Assembly: GCA_964572855.1 (NCBI GenBank)
Contig: CAZNGF010000001.1
Location: forward strand, 34,570-98,569
Source: CAZNGF01 sp964572855
GTDB taxonomy: Bacteria > Bipolaricaulota > Bipolaricaulia > RBG-16-55-9 > JAJCYT01
Direction of reading: 5' to 3'
Length of the DNA: 64,000 bases
Part shown: piece by piece, positions 1 to 8,411 of the stretch
Position numbering within the stretch: the first letter of the stretch is position 1
Layout of the letters: the number at the start of each line of letters is the position of its first letter
Made by a program: the position numbers and the translations under genes
Notes under the pieces: generated by a model
Seen by the model: the letters and a program-made list of their open reading frames with translations, nothing else
Databases searched by the model: none
Told to the model about the DNA's origin: nothing

Positions 1-1062
1 GACGGCCTCCAGGGTGAGCTGGGCCACGTCGGTGGCCTCGAGCTGGATGGGCTCGCGCCCGGTCTCGATGCGGGAGTAGCGCAGGATGCGCTCGATGAAC
101 TCGAGCAGCTGGTCCGACGAGCCCATGACCGATTGTAGATAAGCCCGCTGGGTCTCGCCGGGCTCGCCGCCGTCGCCGGCCAGCATGAGTTGGGCGTAGC
201 CCGAGATCACGTGCAGCGGCGTTTTCAAATCGTGGCTCATGGAAGCCAGAAAGTCCGACTTGGCGCGGTTGGCCTGTTGCAGCTCGAGGTTGACCCGGTG
301 CATCTGTCCGTCCTTTTCGACTAGCGCGTCGGCCATCTGGTTGAACGCGTGGGAGAGCGTCTCGAGCTCGTCGCCGCTTTCGACGCGCGCACGCACGCCG
401 GACTCGCCCTGGCCGAAGCGGGTCATGGCCCCGCTGATGTGCTCGATGGGGCGCCAGATGCGCCGGTAGAGCACGAGCACCATGAGCGAGCCGACGGCGA
501 TCACGCCCAGCGAGACCCCGGCCACCACCAGCAGGCCCTGCCGGATCTCGGTTCGCACCTCGGCCAGCGAGATGCCCAGACGCACGTAGCTGCCGACCAG
601 CTCGCGCTGTACGTCGGCCCGCTCGGGTGTGACCTCACGGCCCGTGAACGAGCGCTCGAAGTCGACGTAGGGCGTGCCGTCGGACAGCGTCTTTTCGTAC
701 GTCTGTAGGCCGGGCACGATGCGGTGGACGCTCAACTCGACCGGGACGGCCCTTTTTTCGGCCACGACCTCGCCGTCGACCACGATCTGGGCGTACAGCA
801 CGTCGCCCGAGACCACGCTCTCGGTCACCAGCGGCAGGCGAGAGGTGTCGTTGCGGAACTCGGCGCTGAACAGGGCCTCGCGCGCCAGGCTCTCGGCCAG
901 GTGCTGGCCCAGCTTCCAGACCCCCTGCTCCAGGTCCTCGGCGAAGCGGTAGCCGGCGAACAGCGTGATCAACACGGCCAGCGACGCGGTCAGTGCGGTC
1001 AAGCCGACGAGAAAGCGGGTCCGCAGGCTCATGCGCCCTCGTCCCTGGCGGAAGCGTTTCAT
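1..1062 (-). CDS. Sensor histidine kinase, 3' end cut by window edge
   Basis: Membrane-bound two-component sensor kinase; 354 residues are visible and the frame is open to base 1. Reading from the ATG at 1062, a first transmembrane helix lies at about residues 18-40 (after an Arg-rich N terminus), then an extracytoplasmic sensor region of about 130 residues, a second helix at about 172-193, and a HAMP-type linker. The HisKA dimerisation/phosphoacceptor helix follows, with the H-box SHDLKTPL near residue 277. The ATPase domain would lie beyond the window. An alternative in-frame ATG lies at 1032. It is divergent from the SAM hydrolase gene at 1152. No response regulator is visible nearby, so the ligand and partner are unknown. 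Confidence 0.85.
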   Translation of the reverse strand, partial: MKRFRQGRGRMSLRTRFLVGLTALTASLAVLITLFAGYRFAEDLEQGVWKLGQHLAESLAREALFSAEFRNDTSRLPLVTESVVSGDVLYAQIVVDGEVVAEKRAVPVELSVHRIVPGLQTYEKTLSDGTPYVDFERSFTGREVTPERADVQRELVGSYVRLGISLAEVRTEIRQGLLVVAGVSLGVIAVGSLMVLVLYRRIWRPIEHISGAMTRFGQGESGVRARVESGDELETLSHAFNQMADALVEKDGQMHRVNLELQQANRAKSDFLASMSHDLKTPLHVISGYAQLMLAGDGGEPGETQRAYLQSVMGSSDQLLEFIERILRYSRIETGREPIQLEATDVAQLTLEAV

Positions 1063-1113
1063 GGTGTTCGCTGGGGAGGATAAGCCTGGGACCGCGTTCC
1101 CCGCAACCGGCGC

Positions 1114-1142
1114 TTGCGGGCGTTCCCGGGGGCGCTTACGAT
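1114..1142 (+). promoter_or_regulatory. Putative promoter of the SAM hydrolase-cca operon
   Basis: TTGCGG at 1114-1119 and TACGAT at 1137-1142 are separated by 17 bases. The start codon at 1152 lies only 9 bases after the -10 box and no Shine-Dalgarno sequence is seen, which suggests a leaderless or nearly leaderless transcript. Confidence 0.5.
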
Positions 1143-1151
1143 GCTCCCGAC

Positions 1152-1946
1152 ATGCGCGCGAACCTGTTGACGTTCATGAGCGATTTCGGGGCCCACAGCG
1201 GCTATGCCGCCGCCATGAAGGGCGTGGCGGCCGGGCTCACCGAGGCGCGCATGCTCGACCTGAGCCACGACGTCGACGCCTTCGACATCCGCCAGGGCGC
1301 CTTCCTGCTCTACATGGCCGCGCCGCACTTCCCCAAGGGGACGGTCCACTGCTGCGTGGTCGACCCCGGCGTCGGGACGAGCCGTCCCGCGCTGGTCGTG
1401 GCCGCCGGCGACCAGTACCTGGTCGGTCCGGACAACGGGCTGCTGCTGCCGGCCGCGCGCCGCATGGGGCTACAGGGGGTCTGGCGCATCGAGAACGAAC
1501 GCCACTTCCGCCATCCGGTTTCGCACACGTTCCACGGACGGGACGTTTTCGCCCCCGTGAGCGCCCACCTCTGCAACGGGACGGCGCCGGGCGAGGTCGG
1601 CCCACCCACCAAAGCCTGGGTCGAGCTGGACTTCGGGCGCGCGAACGTCGGCGGGCGGCGCGCCGCCGGCGAGGTCATCTGCTGCGACGCGTTCGGCACG
1701 ATCGTGACCAACCTGACCGAGGCCGACCTGAGGAAGATCGCCCGCGTCGGCGACGAGCTCGACCTCACGCTGGGATCGCGCTGCGAGCGCCTGCGCTGGG
1801 TGAACACCTTCGGCGAGGCCGAGGGCGAGGAGCTCATCCTGGACGTGGGCAGCCACGGCTTCGTCGAGGTCGCGGTCAATCTGGGCAGTGCCAAGGCGCG
1901 TTTGGGCCCCAGCGCCCGTGCCCCGGTCGTGATCGAACCCGCCTGA
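1152..1946 (+). CDS. S-adenosyl-L-methionine hydrolase (adenosine-forming), DUF62/fluorinase family
   Basis: Predicted cytosolic enzyme of the SAM hydroxide adenosyltransferase family, which hydrolyses S-adenosylmethionine to adenosine and methionine. The 264-residue length fits the family. Seen motifs: the N-terminal LTFMSDFG, where the Asp contacts the ribose in characterised members; a VDPGVG segment near residue 75; a GPDNGLL segment; and an FHGRDVFAP segment. The ATG at 1152 is chosen because the family motif starts within six residues. Its stop codon overlaps the start of the next gene (TGATG at 1944-1948), so the two genes are probably translationally coupled. The physiological role of the family is not settled. 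Confidence 0.88.
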   Translation: MRANLLTFMSDFGAHSGYAAAMKGVAAGLTEARMLDLSHDVDAFDIRQGAFLLYMAAPHFPKGTVHCCVVDPGVGTSRPALVVAAGDQYLVGPDNGLLLPAARRMGLQGVWRIENERHFRHPVSHTFHGRDVFAPVSAHLCNGTAPGEVGPPTKAWVELDFGRANVGGRRAAGEVICCDAFGTIVTNLTEADLRKIARVGDELDLTLGSRCERLRWVNTFGEAEGEELILDVGSHGFVEVAVNLGSAKARLGPSARAPVVIEPA

Positions 1947-3391
1947 TGGCCGCGGGCCTCGAGCTGGACCTGACGGATCTGTTCGCGCGCCACCCGGACG
2001 CCCGCCGGATCCTGGAGCGGCTCGAGTTGCGTGGGCACACGGCGGTGCTGGTTGGCGGCGCGGTGCGCGATCTGCTCCGCAGCGCCTGGGCGAACGACCC
2101 CGACCTGCTCCCCGCCGAGGTCGACGTCGCCACGGATGCGACCCCCGATCAGGTTCGTGCGCTGTTTCCGGACTGGAGGACGGTCGAAGTCGGCAAAGCC
2201 TTCGGCGTCGTCGTGTTGCGCGCGCCGGGCGGGGCCGCCTACGAGGTCGCCACCTTCCGCCAAGAGGGCGACTACGACGGCCGCAGGCCCGGCACGGTCG
2301 AACTGGTGCGCTCGCTGGAGCGGGACGTGCGCCGGCGCGACTTCACGGTCAACGGGCTGGCGGCGCGCCTCGACGGGACCGTGCTCGACCACGTCGGCGG
2401 GGTCGCGGACCTGAAGCGCGGCCTTGTCCGCACGATCGGCGACCCGGACGCGCGCTTGCGCGAGGATTTCCTGCGGCTGCTGCGCGCCGTGCGCTTTGCT
2501 TGCGCGCTCCCGGCCGAGATCGAATCCGGAACGGCCGCGGCGATCCGGAGGCACGCCGGCGGGCTGCGCCGGATCTCGCGGGAGCGCGTCGGGCAGGAGC
2601 TGCTCAAGCTGCTGGGTACGGACCGGTCGCGCCGTGGGGTCGAGCTGCTCGACGCGTTTGGGCTGTTGGAGGCGTTCCTGCCCGAGCTCTCGGCGCTCCA
2701 GGGCGTGCCGCAGCCCGCGCGATATCACCCCGAGGGCGACGTCTGGGTCCACACGCTGCTGGCGCTGGATTGGGCTGACCGGCTGCGCCTGCCCCCCTTG
2801 AGCAAACTGGCCGTCCTGCTGCATGACGTCGGCAAACCCGCCGCGCTCGAGCGCAACGCCGGCGCGCACATGGGCGAACACGAGAAGATCGGCGCCGAGA
2901 TGGTCCGACGAATCGCCCGTCGCCTGCGCTTGAGCGCCGCCGAGGCCCAAACGCTACAGTACACGACGCGCGAGCACCTTAGAATCGCCAAGCTGCCCGA
3001 GATGGGACCGGCCAAGCGGTTGCGCTTCCTCAGGTCGCAGGGGGACGCGGGCGCGTCGCTGGCGTCGCTGCCCGAGCGCTTCCCGCGCTACGCCGAGCTG
3101 CTGCGCGTCCTGCTCTGCGACGCCCAGGCCAGCGCGCATCGGGCGTCCGCCTGGCTGCCCGTGCTGGGCGCGACCGTGGGCGCGGCCTTGCAGGTCCGCG
3201 ATCTGGAGGCGCTGGAAGCGGCGCAGAAGCTGCTGGACGGGCACGACGTGCTGGCGCTGGGGGTCGCGCCCGGCCCCGCCGTCGGCGCGATCCTCGAGTC
3301 GGTCTATGACCGGATCTTCGCGGGCGAGATCCGGGACCGCCCGACGGCGCTGGCGGCGGCCCGCCGCTTGGCGCGGCGGGCCGAAGCTTAG
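1946..3391 (+). CDS. cca: CCA tRNA nucleotidyltransferase / poly(A) polymerase family with HD domain
   Basis: Class II nucleotidyltransferase that adds all or part of the 3' CCA end to tRNA (481 residues). The nucleotide-binding GGAVRD is at about residues 37-42, the metal-binding EVDVATDA near 58-65, the RRDFTVNG motif near residue 135, and an HD phosphohydrolase domain with LLHDVGKP near residue 290. The start codon overlaps the stop of the SAM hydrolase gene. Some lineages split CC-adding and A-adding activities between two such enzymes, and sequence alone does not show which activity this one has. The last four bases overlap the convergent pgpH-like gene. Confidence 0.88.
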   Translation: MAAGLELDLTDLFARHPDARRILERLELRGHTAVLVGGAVRDLLRSAWANDPDLLPAEVDVATDATPDQVRALFPDWRTVEVGKAFGVVVLRAPGGAAYEVATFRQEGDYDGRRPGTVELVRSLERDVRRRDFTVNGLAARLDGTVLDHVGGVADLKRGLVRTIGDPDARLREDFLRLLRAVRFACALPAEIESGTAAAIRRHAGGLRRISRERVGQELLKLLGTDRSRRGVELLDAFGLLEAFLPELSALQGVPQPARYHPEGDVWVHTLLALDWADRLRLPPLSKLAVLLHDVGKPAALERNAGAHMGEHEKIGAEMVRRIARRLRLSAAEAQTLQYTTREHLRIAKLPEMGPAKRLRFLRSQGDAGASLASLPERFPRYAELLRVLLCDAQASAHRASAWLPVLGATVGAALQVRDLEALEAAQKLLDGHDVLALGVAPGPAVGAILESVYDRIFAGEIRDRPTALAAARRLARRAEA

Positions 3392-4848
3392 CCCGCTTTG
3401 GTGTCGGACTTGGCGTCGGGGTAGCGCGGGCGGGAGTGCATCATCGAGCGCAGCGTGCCCAGGAACGAGGCCTTGATCTTGCGCAGGTCGGCCAGCGTGA
3501 GCGGGCACTGGTCGAGCTGGCCGTCCTCCAGGCGTTCCTGCACGACGCGATCGACCACCTCGGCCATCTGCTCGGGGTCGTCCACGGTGCGCGAAATGGA
3601 TTCCACCGCGTCGGTGAGCATCAATATCGCGGTTTCCTTGCTGCGTGGGCGCTGTCCCTCGTAGCGGTAGTCGCTCAGCGAGAGGTGCTTGCCCTCGCCG
3701 GGGTTCTTGAGCGCCTTGATGTAGAAGAAGCGCATCACGGTCGTGCCGTGGTGTTCGGCGATGAACTGCAACACGTCCTGCTTGAGCCCGTAGTTCTGTC
3801 CCATCTCGAGGCCGGCCTTGACGTGGTTGATGAGCACGAGCCGGCTCATGTTGGGGCTCAGGTGGTCGTGCGGGTTGTGGCCGTCGCGCTGGTTCTCGGC
3901 GAAGTGGTCCGGCGAGACGCTCTCCGAGGCCTTGCCGATGTCGTGGTAGAGTGCGCCCACCTGGGTCAGAAGCGCGTCGGCGCCGATGGCGCGCGCGGCG
4001 TCCGAGGCGAGCCGCGCCACGCTCAAGCTGTGCGAGTACGTCCCCGGCGCGCGGTCCTGGAGCCGCTCCAGCAAGGGGTGCGAGGTATTGAGCAGTTCGA
4101 TCAGGCCCAGCGGGCTCGTGCGCTGCAGCATGTACTCGACCAGCGGGACCAAGCCCATGAGCAGCAGCGCGTTGACGGGGCCGCTCACGGTGGCGGCGGC
4201 GAAGCGCTGCCAGTACCAGTACCAGTTGGCCCAGTCCGCCCAGAGCGCCAGCGCCACCAGCCCCAACAGGTTCACCAGGCCGACCTCGAGGCCGATCAGG
4301 ATGAGCTCGCGCGAGCGCTCCAGCCGGCGGGCGCGCAGGACCATAATCATCGCGCCGGCGAACAGCATGAGCGCGAGCCCGGCCTGGGGCGCGCTGAGCG
4401 CGACCAGCCCGGCCAGCGCCAGGTTGGCCACCAGCCCCATCTCGACGCCCAGGAACATGACCACCAGCCCCACGCTCAGGCTCACCGGGATCAGGTATGG
4501 CGAGAGTACGCCCAGCCCCTGCGCCACCAGCGCGTTGAACGCGATCAGGCCGGCTAGGAACCACTTCTCGCGCTGGCGGCCCAGCCACGGCGGGCGCCGT
4601 ACCCAGACGTAGGCCGCCAGCCCTACGGCCAGCAGGCCGATCAGCAGGACGCGCGCGATCCACTGGGGCCAGGGGACGAGGCTGAGCCGCAGCCCCGGGT
4701 CGAGCTCGAGGGTGAACGCGAAGATCAGGTCCAGCACCAAGACGACGCCGGCCAGCAGCAGCAGGTCGCCCCGCGGCGGCAGGGGGACGCGCTGGCGCGA
4801 GGCGGCGCGCTGGGGTCTATCGCGCCTGTGCCTGCTCCGCGTTCTCAT
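3388..4848 (-). CDS. Membrane HD-domain phosphohydrolase, PgpH-like (7TM-HD)
   Basis: 486-residue membrane protein of the 7TM-HD family, whose characterised members (PgpH) hydrolyse cyclic di-AMP. About six to seven hydrophobic helices occupy residues 27-240 with no large extracellular domain, so it is a short version of the family. The cytosolic HD domain follows: YSHSLSVARLA, ALYHDIGKA near residue 304, the divalent-metal ligand stretch NPHDHLSP, and AEHHGTT. The start ATG at 4848 overlaps the 3' end of phoH by 32 bases, so they form an operon. A phoH neighbour is usual for this family in many bacteria. Cyclic di-AMP as substrate is inferred from family membership. Confidence 0.82.
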   Translation of the reverse strand: MRTRSRHRRDRPQRAASRQRVPLPPRGDLLLLAGVVLVLDLIFAFTLELDPGLRLSLVPWPQWIARVLLIGLLAVGLAAYVWVRRPPWLGRQREKWFLAGLIAFNALVAQGLGVLSPYLIPVSLSVGLVVMFLGVEMGLVANLALAGLVALSAPQAGLALMLFAGAMIMVLRARRLERSRELILIGLEVGLVNLLGLVALALWADWANWYWYWQRFAAATVSGPVNALLLMGLVPLVEYMLQRTSPLGLIELLNTSHPLLERLQDRAPGTYSHSLSVARLASDAARAIGADALLTQVGALYHDIGKASESVSPDHFAENQRDGHNPHDHLSPNMSRLVLINHVKAGLEMGQNYGLKQDVLQFIAEHHGTTVMRFFYIKALKNPGEGKHLSLSDYRYEGQRPRSKETAILMLTDAVESISRTVDDPEQMAEVVDRVVQERLEDGQLDQCPLTLADLRKIKASFLGTLRSMMHSRPRYPDAKSDTKAG

Positions 4849-5815
4849 AGGCCTCGATGATCTCCCGGATGAGCCGGTTGCGCACGACGTCGGTCTTGTC
4901 CAAGTGGACGAACTCGATGCCCTTGATTCCGTTCAGGATCCGCTGGACGGTTTGCAGGCTGGAGGCGTGGCCCTGCAGGTCCACCTGGGTCACGTCCCCG
5001 GTGATGACGGCCTTGGCCTTGGCCCCCATGCGGGTCAGGAACATCTTCATCTGCGTTTCGGTCGTGTTCTGCGCCTCGTCCAGGATCATGAAGCTGTGGT
5101 TGAGCGTGCGCCCGCGCATGAACGCCAGCGGCGCCACCTCGATGCGGCGACTGGCCATGAGCCGGTGGACCTCGTCGTCGGGCATCATGTCGAAGATGGC
5201 GTCGTACAGGGGGCGCAGGTAGGGGTTGACCTTGGCCTCGAGGTCGCCGGGCAAAAAGCCCAGTTCCTCGCCGGCCTCGACCGCCGGGCGGGTGAGGACG
5301 ATGCGGTGGACCTTGCCGCGCTTGAGCGCGGCCACGGCGATGGCCACCGCCAAATAGGTTTTCCCCGTGCCCGAGGGCCCGATCCCGAACACGACGTCGT
5401 TGTGCAGGATGGCCTCCAGGTAGCGCCGCTGGCCCACGGTCTTGGGTTTGATGGTCTCGCCCCAGCGGGTCTGCTGGATCGAGCCGCTCAGCACGCCGGT
5501 GAGGTCGTGCCCCTCGCGGGTCTGCTCGACCAAATAGCGCACGTCGTCCAGCGTGGGGACGTGTCCGTCGCGCCAGATCGCGCGCAACTGTGCAAACAGC
5601 CCGTAGACGCGCTCGACCTCCTCGGGCGCGCCAGAAATGCGCAGCACGGTCCCGCGCGCGGCCAGCTGGACGTCGAACTGCTCGCGGACGTACTTCAGGT
5701 GGTTGTTGAACTGGCCCAGCAGCCCCAGCGCCTCGTCGGCGCCCTGGAACTCGAACTGGCGCGTCGTGCCGGGGGTCCGGTTGTCCGGCCGGTCAACCGA
5801 TTGGGTCCGATCCAT
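4817..5815 (-). CDS. phoH: PhoH-family ATPase (YbeZ type)
   Basis: Cytosolic P-loop ATPase of 332 residues related to superfamily 1 helicases and associated with RNA metabolism and ribosome maturation. The Walker A motif GPSGTGKT is at about residues 144-151 and the Walker B motif FMILDEAQN near 240, followed by the conserved TQMKMFLTRMG and ITGDVTQVDL. The N-terminal hundred residues match the usual KH-like extension. A strong GAGGAGG ribosome-binding site precedes the ATG. It overlaps the downstream PgpH-like gene, and ybeY, a frequent third partner, does not follow in this window. Confidence 0.93.
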   Translation of the reverse strand: MDRTQSVDRPDNRTPGTTRQFEFQGADEALGLLGQFNNHLKYVREQFDVQLAARGTVLRISGAPEEVERVYGLFAQLRAIWRDGHVPTLDDVRYLVEQTREGHDLTGVLSGSIQQTRWGETIKPKTVGQRRYLEAILHNDVVFGIGPSGTGKTYLAVAIAVAALKRGKVHRIVLTRPAVEAGEELGFLPGDLEAKVNPYLRPLYDAIFDMMPDDEVHRLMASRRIEVAPLAFMRGRTLNHSFMILDEAQNTTETQMKMFLTRMGAKAKAVITGDVTQVDLQGHASSLQTVQRILNGIKGIEFVHLDKTDVVRNRLIREIIEAYENAEQAQAR

Positions 5816-5955
5816 CCATCCTCCTCATCGATCGGTGTCGGGCGTCTTGTCGCGCGCGTCCGCCCTACGGGGCGGCCTAAGCGTTCCGGTCGCGTCGGCA
5901 AACGGGTTTCGTGGGGGAACGGGGGTAAGCGGCAAGCAACGGAGTGCCAATGTGA

Positions 5956-6510
5956 TCACGCTTCGGTCAGCATACCCCGGCCGGCGACGCTTGTCAAAAC
6001 GCCGCGCCGCTCGATCTCGCTTAGCACCAGGCCGGTCGCCGTGCCGCTGATCAGCGCCAACACCCAGAGCACGGGCAGGTAGTAGAAGAGTGCCCCCTGC
6101 TGTACGAACGCCGCCCAGGCCAGGGCGAGCTGGGCCGTGTTGTGGACGAGCGCACCCACGACGCTCACCCCCACCAGGCTGAGCCCGGGTCGCAGCCAGC
6201 GCAGCGCCAGCGCGACCGCGACCGCGCTGGCCACCCCGCCCCCGAGGCTGAGGAAGAAGCCCACGCTCAGGAACGTCCCCGCGATCAGCCCGCCCAGGGC
6301 GCTACGCGTCACCGCCAGCCCCACGCCCGCCCACGGCCCCAGCAGCAGCATGGTCACGACGGTCATCAGGTTCGACAGGCCCAGCTTGACGCCGGGGAAG
6401 GGAAGCGGCGGGGGCAGCGCGCCCTCCAGCACGTGCAGCACCAGCGCCATCGCGAGCAACATCGCAAACGTTAGGGTGCGCTTGAGCGCGGGGTCGGCCG
6501 GGTGGGTCAT
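5956..6510 (-). CDS. Gx-transporter / heptaprenyl diphosphate synthase component I-like membrane protein
   Basis: 184-residue integral membrane protein with five or six hydrophobic helices and the signature PGVKLGLSNLMT near residue 40, typical of the Hpre_diP_synt_I (Gx transporter) family. Members were named for synteny with heptaprenyl diphosphate synthase, but the topology resembles ECF-type substrate-binding membrane subunits. The ATG at 6510 overlaps the stop of the NusG-domain-II gene (ATGA), so translation is coupled. It is the last gene of an operon with apbE, a context that suggests a role in flavin- or quinone-linked membrane redox chemistry. The substrate is unknown. Confidence 0.8.
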   Translation of the reverse strand: MTHPADPALKRTLTFAMLLAMALVLHVLEGALPPPLPFPGVKLGLSNLMTVVTMLLLGPWAGVGLAVTRSALGGLIAGTFLSVGFFLSLGGGVASAVAVALALRWLRPGLSLVGVSVVGALVHNTAQLALAWAAFVQQGALFYYLPVLWVLALISGTATGLVLSEIERRGVLTSVAGRGMLTEA

Positions 6511-6920
6511 TTGACCACGCTGTCGTAGGGCGGCGGGCCGGGGATCTGGATCACGACGCGGTTGGGCAGACAGACCAGCGACTGACCCGCGCGGCTGATC
6601 CAGCCCTGGCGCACGCAGAGCTGCTGCGGGCCGGGGTCGCTCACGACCCGGACCCTGCCGGCGGCCACCTCGATGACCGTCTCGCCCAGCGGGCCGCGCA
6701 CGGCGAACTGGCGCCGCTCGCCCAGCGGCACCTCGGCGATCACCTCGTTCTCGACACGCACGACCGCCGCCTGGCCCGGCAGGCCGCCGGCGCGCAGCCA
6801 GGGCAAAAAGCCGACGCTGGCGGCCAGCACCGAAGCGATCAGGAGCCGGTCGCCCCAGGTGAGCCGGCGCCACAGGCTGCGAAGCGCGCCCGTCCAGCGG
6901 GCGGTTGGTCGGGTGTGCAT
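6507..6920 (-). CDS. NusG domain II-containing protein
   Basis: 137-residue protein with one N-terminal hydrophobic anchor (about residues 25-45) and an exported C-terminal NusG-II-like beta domain (VRVENEVIAEVPLGERRQF, then CVRQGWISRAGQSLVCLPNRVVI). Two cysteines in the C-terminal part could pair outside the cytoplasm. Small proteins of this type commonly sit between ApbE and a Gx transporter, as here. Despite the name there is no reason to think it acts in transcription. The gene is 27 bases after apbE and overlaps the next gene by 4 bases. Confidence 0.82.
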   Translation of the reverse strand: MHTRPTARWTGALRSLWRRLTWGDRLLIASVLAASVGFLPWLRAGGLPGQAAVVRVENEVIAEVPLGERRQFAVRGPLGETVIEVAAGRVRVVSDPGPQQLCVRQGWISRAGQSLVCLPNRVVIQIPGPPPYDSVVK

Positions 6921-6947
6921 CGGTGTCTATCCCCCTCCGCGCCCATT

Positions 6948-8021
6948 TTAGAACGCGAACCGGGCGGCGTCCAAGCCGTCCGAGGTCAGGACCTCGCCCG
7001 CGGGCGTGACCAGCACGGCCTCGATGCCGGTGAGGTCGTTGACCAGCGCGAGCCCGGCCTCCGGACCCAGGACGAACACCCCTGTCGAGAGCGCGTCGGC
7101 CTCGGTGGCCGTGGGCGCGATCACGGTGGCGCTGACCAGCGCGCGCGCCGGGCGGCCCGTTTCGGGGGCGAGCACGTGGTGGTAGCGCACGCCGTCTTGC
7201 TCGAAAAAGCGCTGGTAGTCGCCCGAGGTGGCCACGCCGCGGCCCGCGGCCAGCTCGACCGTGCCCAACACGCGCCCCGGCTCGCGCGGGTGCTGGATCG
7301 CCACCCGGAACGGGCGGTAGCGGGTCCAGAACAGGACCGACTCGGGCACGCCACCGAACACGCCCACGTTGCCCCCCGCGTTGACCAGCGCGCCCTCGAC
7401 CCCGAAGCCGCCCAGCGTCTCGAGCGCGCGGTCCACGGCGTAGCCCTTGGCGATCCCACCCAGGTCGATCTGGGCCGCCTGGCTGTGGCGCGTGACCGCC
7501 CGCGCCCCGGGGGCGAGGGTGTAGCCGAGCGGTTGTGCCAGCAGCCCCCGGATCTCGCCCTCGGACGGCACGGTGCCGGACCCGTCCCAGTCCTGCACGA
7601 AGCCCCAGAGGTCGACGAGCGCCCCCAGGCTGGCGTCGAAGGCGCCGCGGGTGCGCTCGCGGTACCGTTGGGCGCGCTGTAACAGGTCGAACAGCTCCTC
7701 GGAGACGGGCACGGGCTCGCCCGGCGGGGCGCGGTTGAGCCGGCCCAGCTCGCCCTCGCCCGTGCGGCTGAAGCGTCCCTGGACGCGCGCGACTTCGTCG
7801 AAGGCGGCGTCCACGGCGCGTTCGAGCTCTTCGGCGTCGGGGCCGTAGGCCGTGATCTGGACGAAGGTCCCGAGCCAGATCTGCTCGCGGGAGACCTCGC
7901 GGTCGCGCAGCCAGGCCGTCAGGATCAGGCCCAGCGCGAACGTGCCCAGCAGGGCGAGCAGCGCCCCCCGCAGGCCGAACTGCCGCAGCGCGCCGCCCGC
8001 CGCCCTGTTCGGGGTGTTCAA
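6948..8021 (-). CDS. apbE: FAD:protein FMN transferase (ApbE)
   Basis: 357-residue flavin transferase that attaches FMN covalently to a Thr/Ser of exported or membrane flavoproteins. A single N-terminal membrane anchor (about residues 20-38) places the catalytic domain outside. Family motifs are present: QIDLGGIAKGYAVDRA near residue 185, NAGGN near 210, GVATSGDYQRFF near 258, HHVLAPETGRPA near 275 and DALSTGVFVLG near 305. The start is a TTG at 8021 that lies 1 base after the stop of a small upstream ORF, with a GGGGTGG ribosome-binding site inside that ORF. No flavinylated partner (FMN-binding domain protein) is visible in the window. Confidence 0.93.
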   Translation of the reverse strand: MNTPNRAAGGALRQFGLRGALLALLGTFALGLILTAWLRDREVSREQIWLGTFVQITAYGPDAEELERAVDAAFDEVARVQGRFSRTGEGELGRLNRAPPGEPVPVSEELFDLLQRAQRYRERTRGAFDASLGALVDLWGFVQDWDGSGTVPSEGEIRGLLAQPLGYTLAPGARAVTRHSQAAQIDLGGIAKGYAVDRALETLGGFGVEGALVNAGGNVGVFGGVPESVLFWTRYRPFRVAIQHPREPGRVLGTVELAAGRGVATSGDYQRFFEQDGVRYHHVLAPETGRPARALVSATVIAPTATEADALSTGVFVLGPEAGLALVNDLTGIEAVLVTPAGEVLTSDGLDAARFAF

Positions 8022-8022
8022 G

Positions 8023-8166
8023 CTAGCCCATCCACCCCTGCGGCAGCGTGCGGTAGTCGGTCTCGCCGACGCGCAGGTCGGCCAGCTCGCGGAAGCGTTC
8101 GCCGTCGTAGCGCAGCCTCATACCTTGTCCCTTCACGGTCGCGGTTTGCGGCAGCTCGGCCCGCAC
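8023..8166 (-). CDS. Small uncharacterised ORF upstream of apbE
   Basis: A 47-residue frame from a GTG at 8166 (or 32 residues from an internal ATG near 8121) ends in TLPQGWMG and stops 1 base before the TTG start of apbE, so it could be translationally coupled. The composition (VRAELPQTATVKGQG, then LRYDGERFRELADLRV) is charged and not obviously repetitive, unlike a random antisense frame. The same frame stays open 5' of the GTG through the palindrome at 8174-8199 to a TGA near 8227, so the true start is uncertain. I do not recognise the family. It could be a small ubiquitin-like or ThiS-like protein, but that is only a guess from size and the C-terminal Gly. Confidence 0.4.
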   Translation of the reverse strand: MRAELPQTATVKGQGMRLRYDGERFRELADLRVGETDYRTLPQGWMG

Positions 8167-8173
8167 CCGCTGA

Positions 8174-8199
8174 CGCAAGGGGGGCGCGCCCCCCTTGCG
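8174..8199. repeat. Perfect 26-bp GC palindrome
   Basis: CGCAAGGGGGG, a CGCG centre, then CCCCCCTTGCG: 13 bp on each side with no mismatch. It lies between the divergent apbE and LCP operons. A T-run follows about 16 bases later on the plus strand (8216-8221), so a classical terminator is not certain. Confidence 0.6.
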
Positions 8200-8343
8200 C
8201 CGGAGCGCGTAGAGTATTTTTCAGGACGGATCGGGCCTCGTCAAGCGCGGCCGGAGGTCGATCCGGCAGTGATCCTTCCGGATGTGCGTCAGGTTCTTCA
8301 GGACCTCGCCCCCCCCGGTGAGGGGCGGCTTGCGCGCGAGCCC

Positions 8344-8372
8344 TTGACCGCGACGAGGCCGAGCGCTACCCT
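8344..8372 (+). promoter_or_regulatory. Putative promoter of the LCP-rsfS operon
   Basis: TTGACC at 8344-8349 and TACCCT at 8367-8372 with a 17-base spacer. The predicted start of transcription is about 30 bases before the ATG at 8412, leaving room for the AGGGGAAGG ribosome-binding site. Confidence 0.5.
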
Positions 8373-8411
8373 CGTCGGCGTGGGTACCCAAGCGACGCAG
8401 AGAGGGGAAGG

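Noticed and set aside
965..1945. A long open frame reading into the cca gene from far upstream
   Set aside because: The part before 1946 lies in a different frame from the SAM hydrolase gene and has Arg/Gly/Pro-rich composition typical of GC-rich antisense or shifted frames. The true start is the overlapping ATG at 1946.
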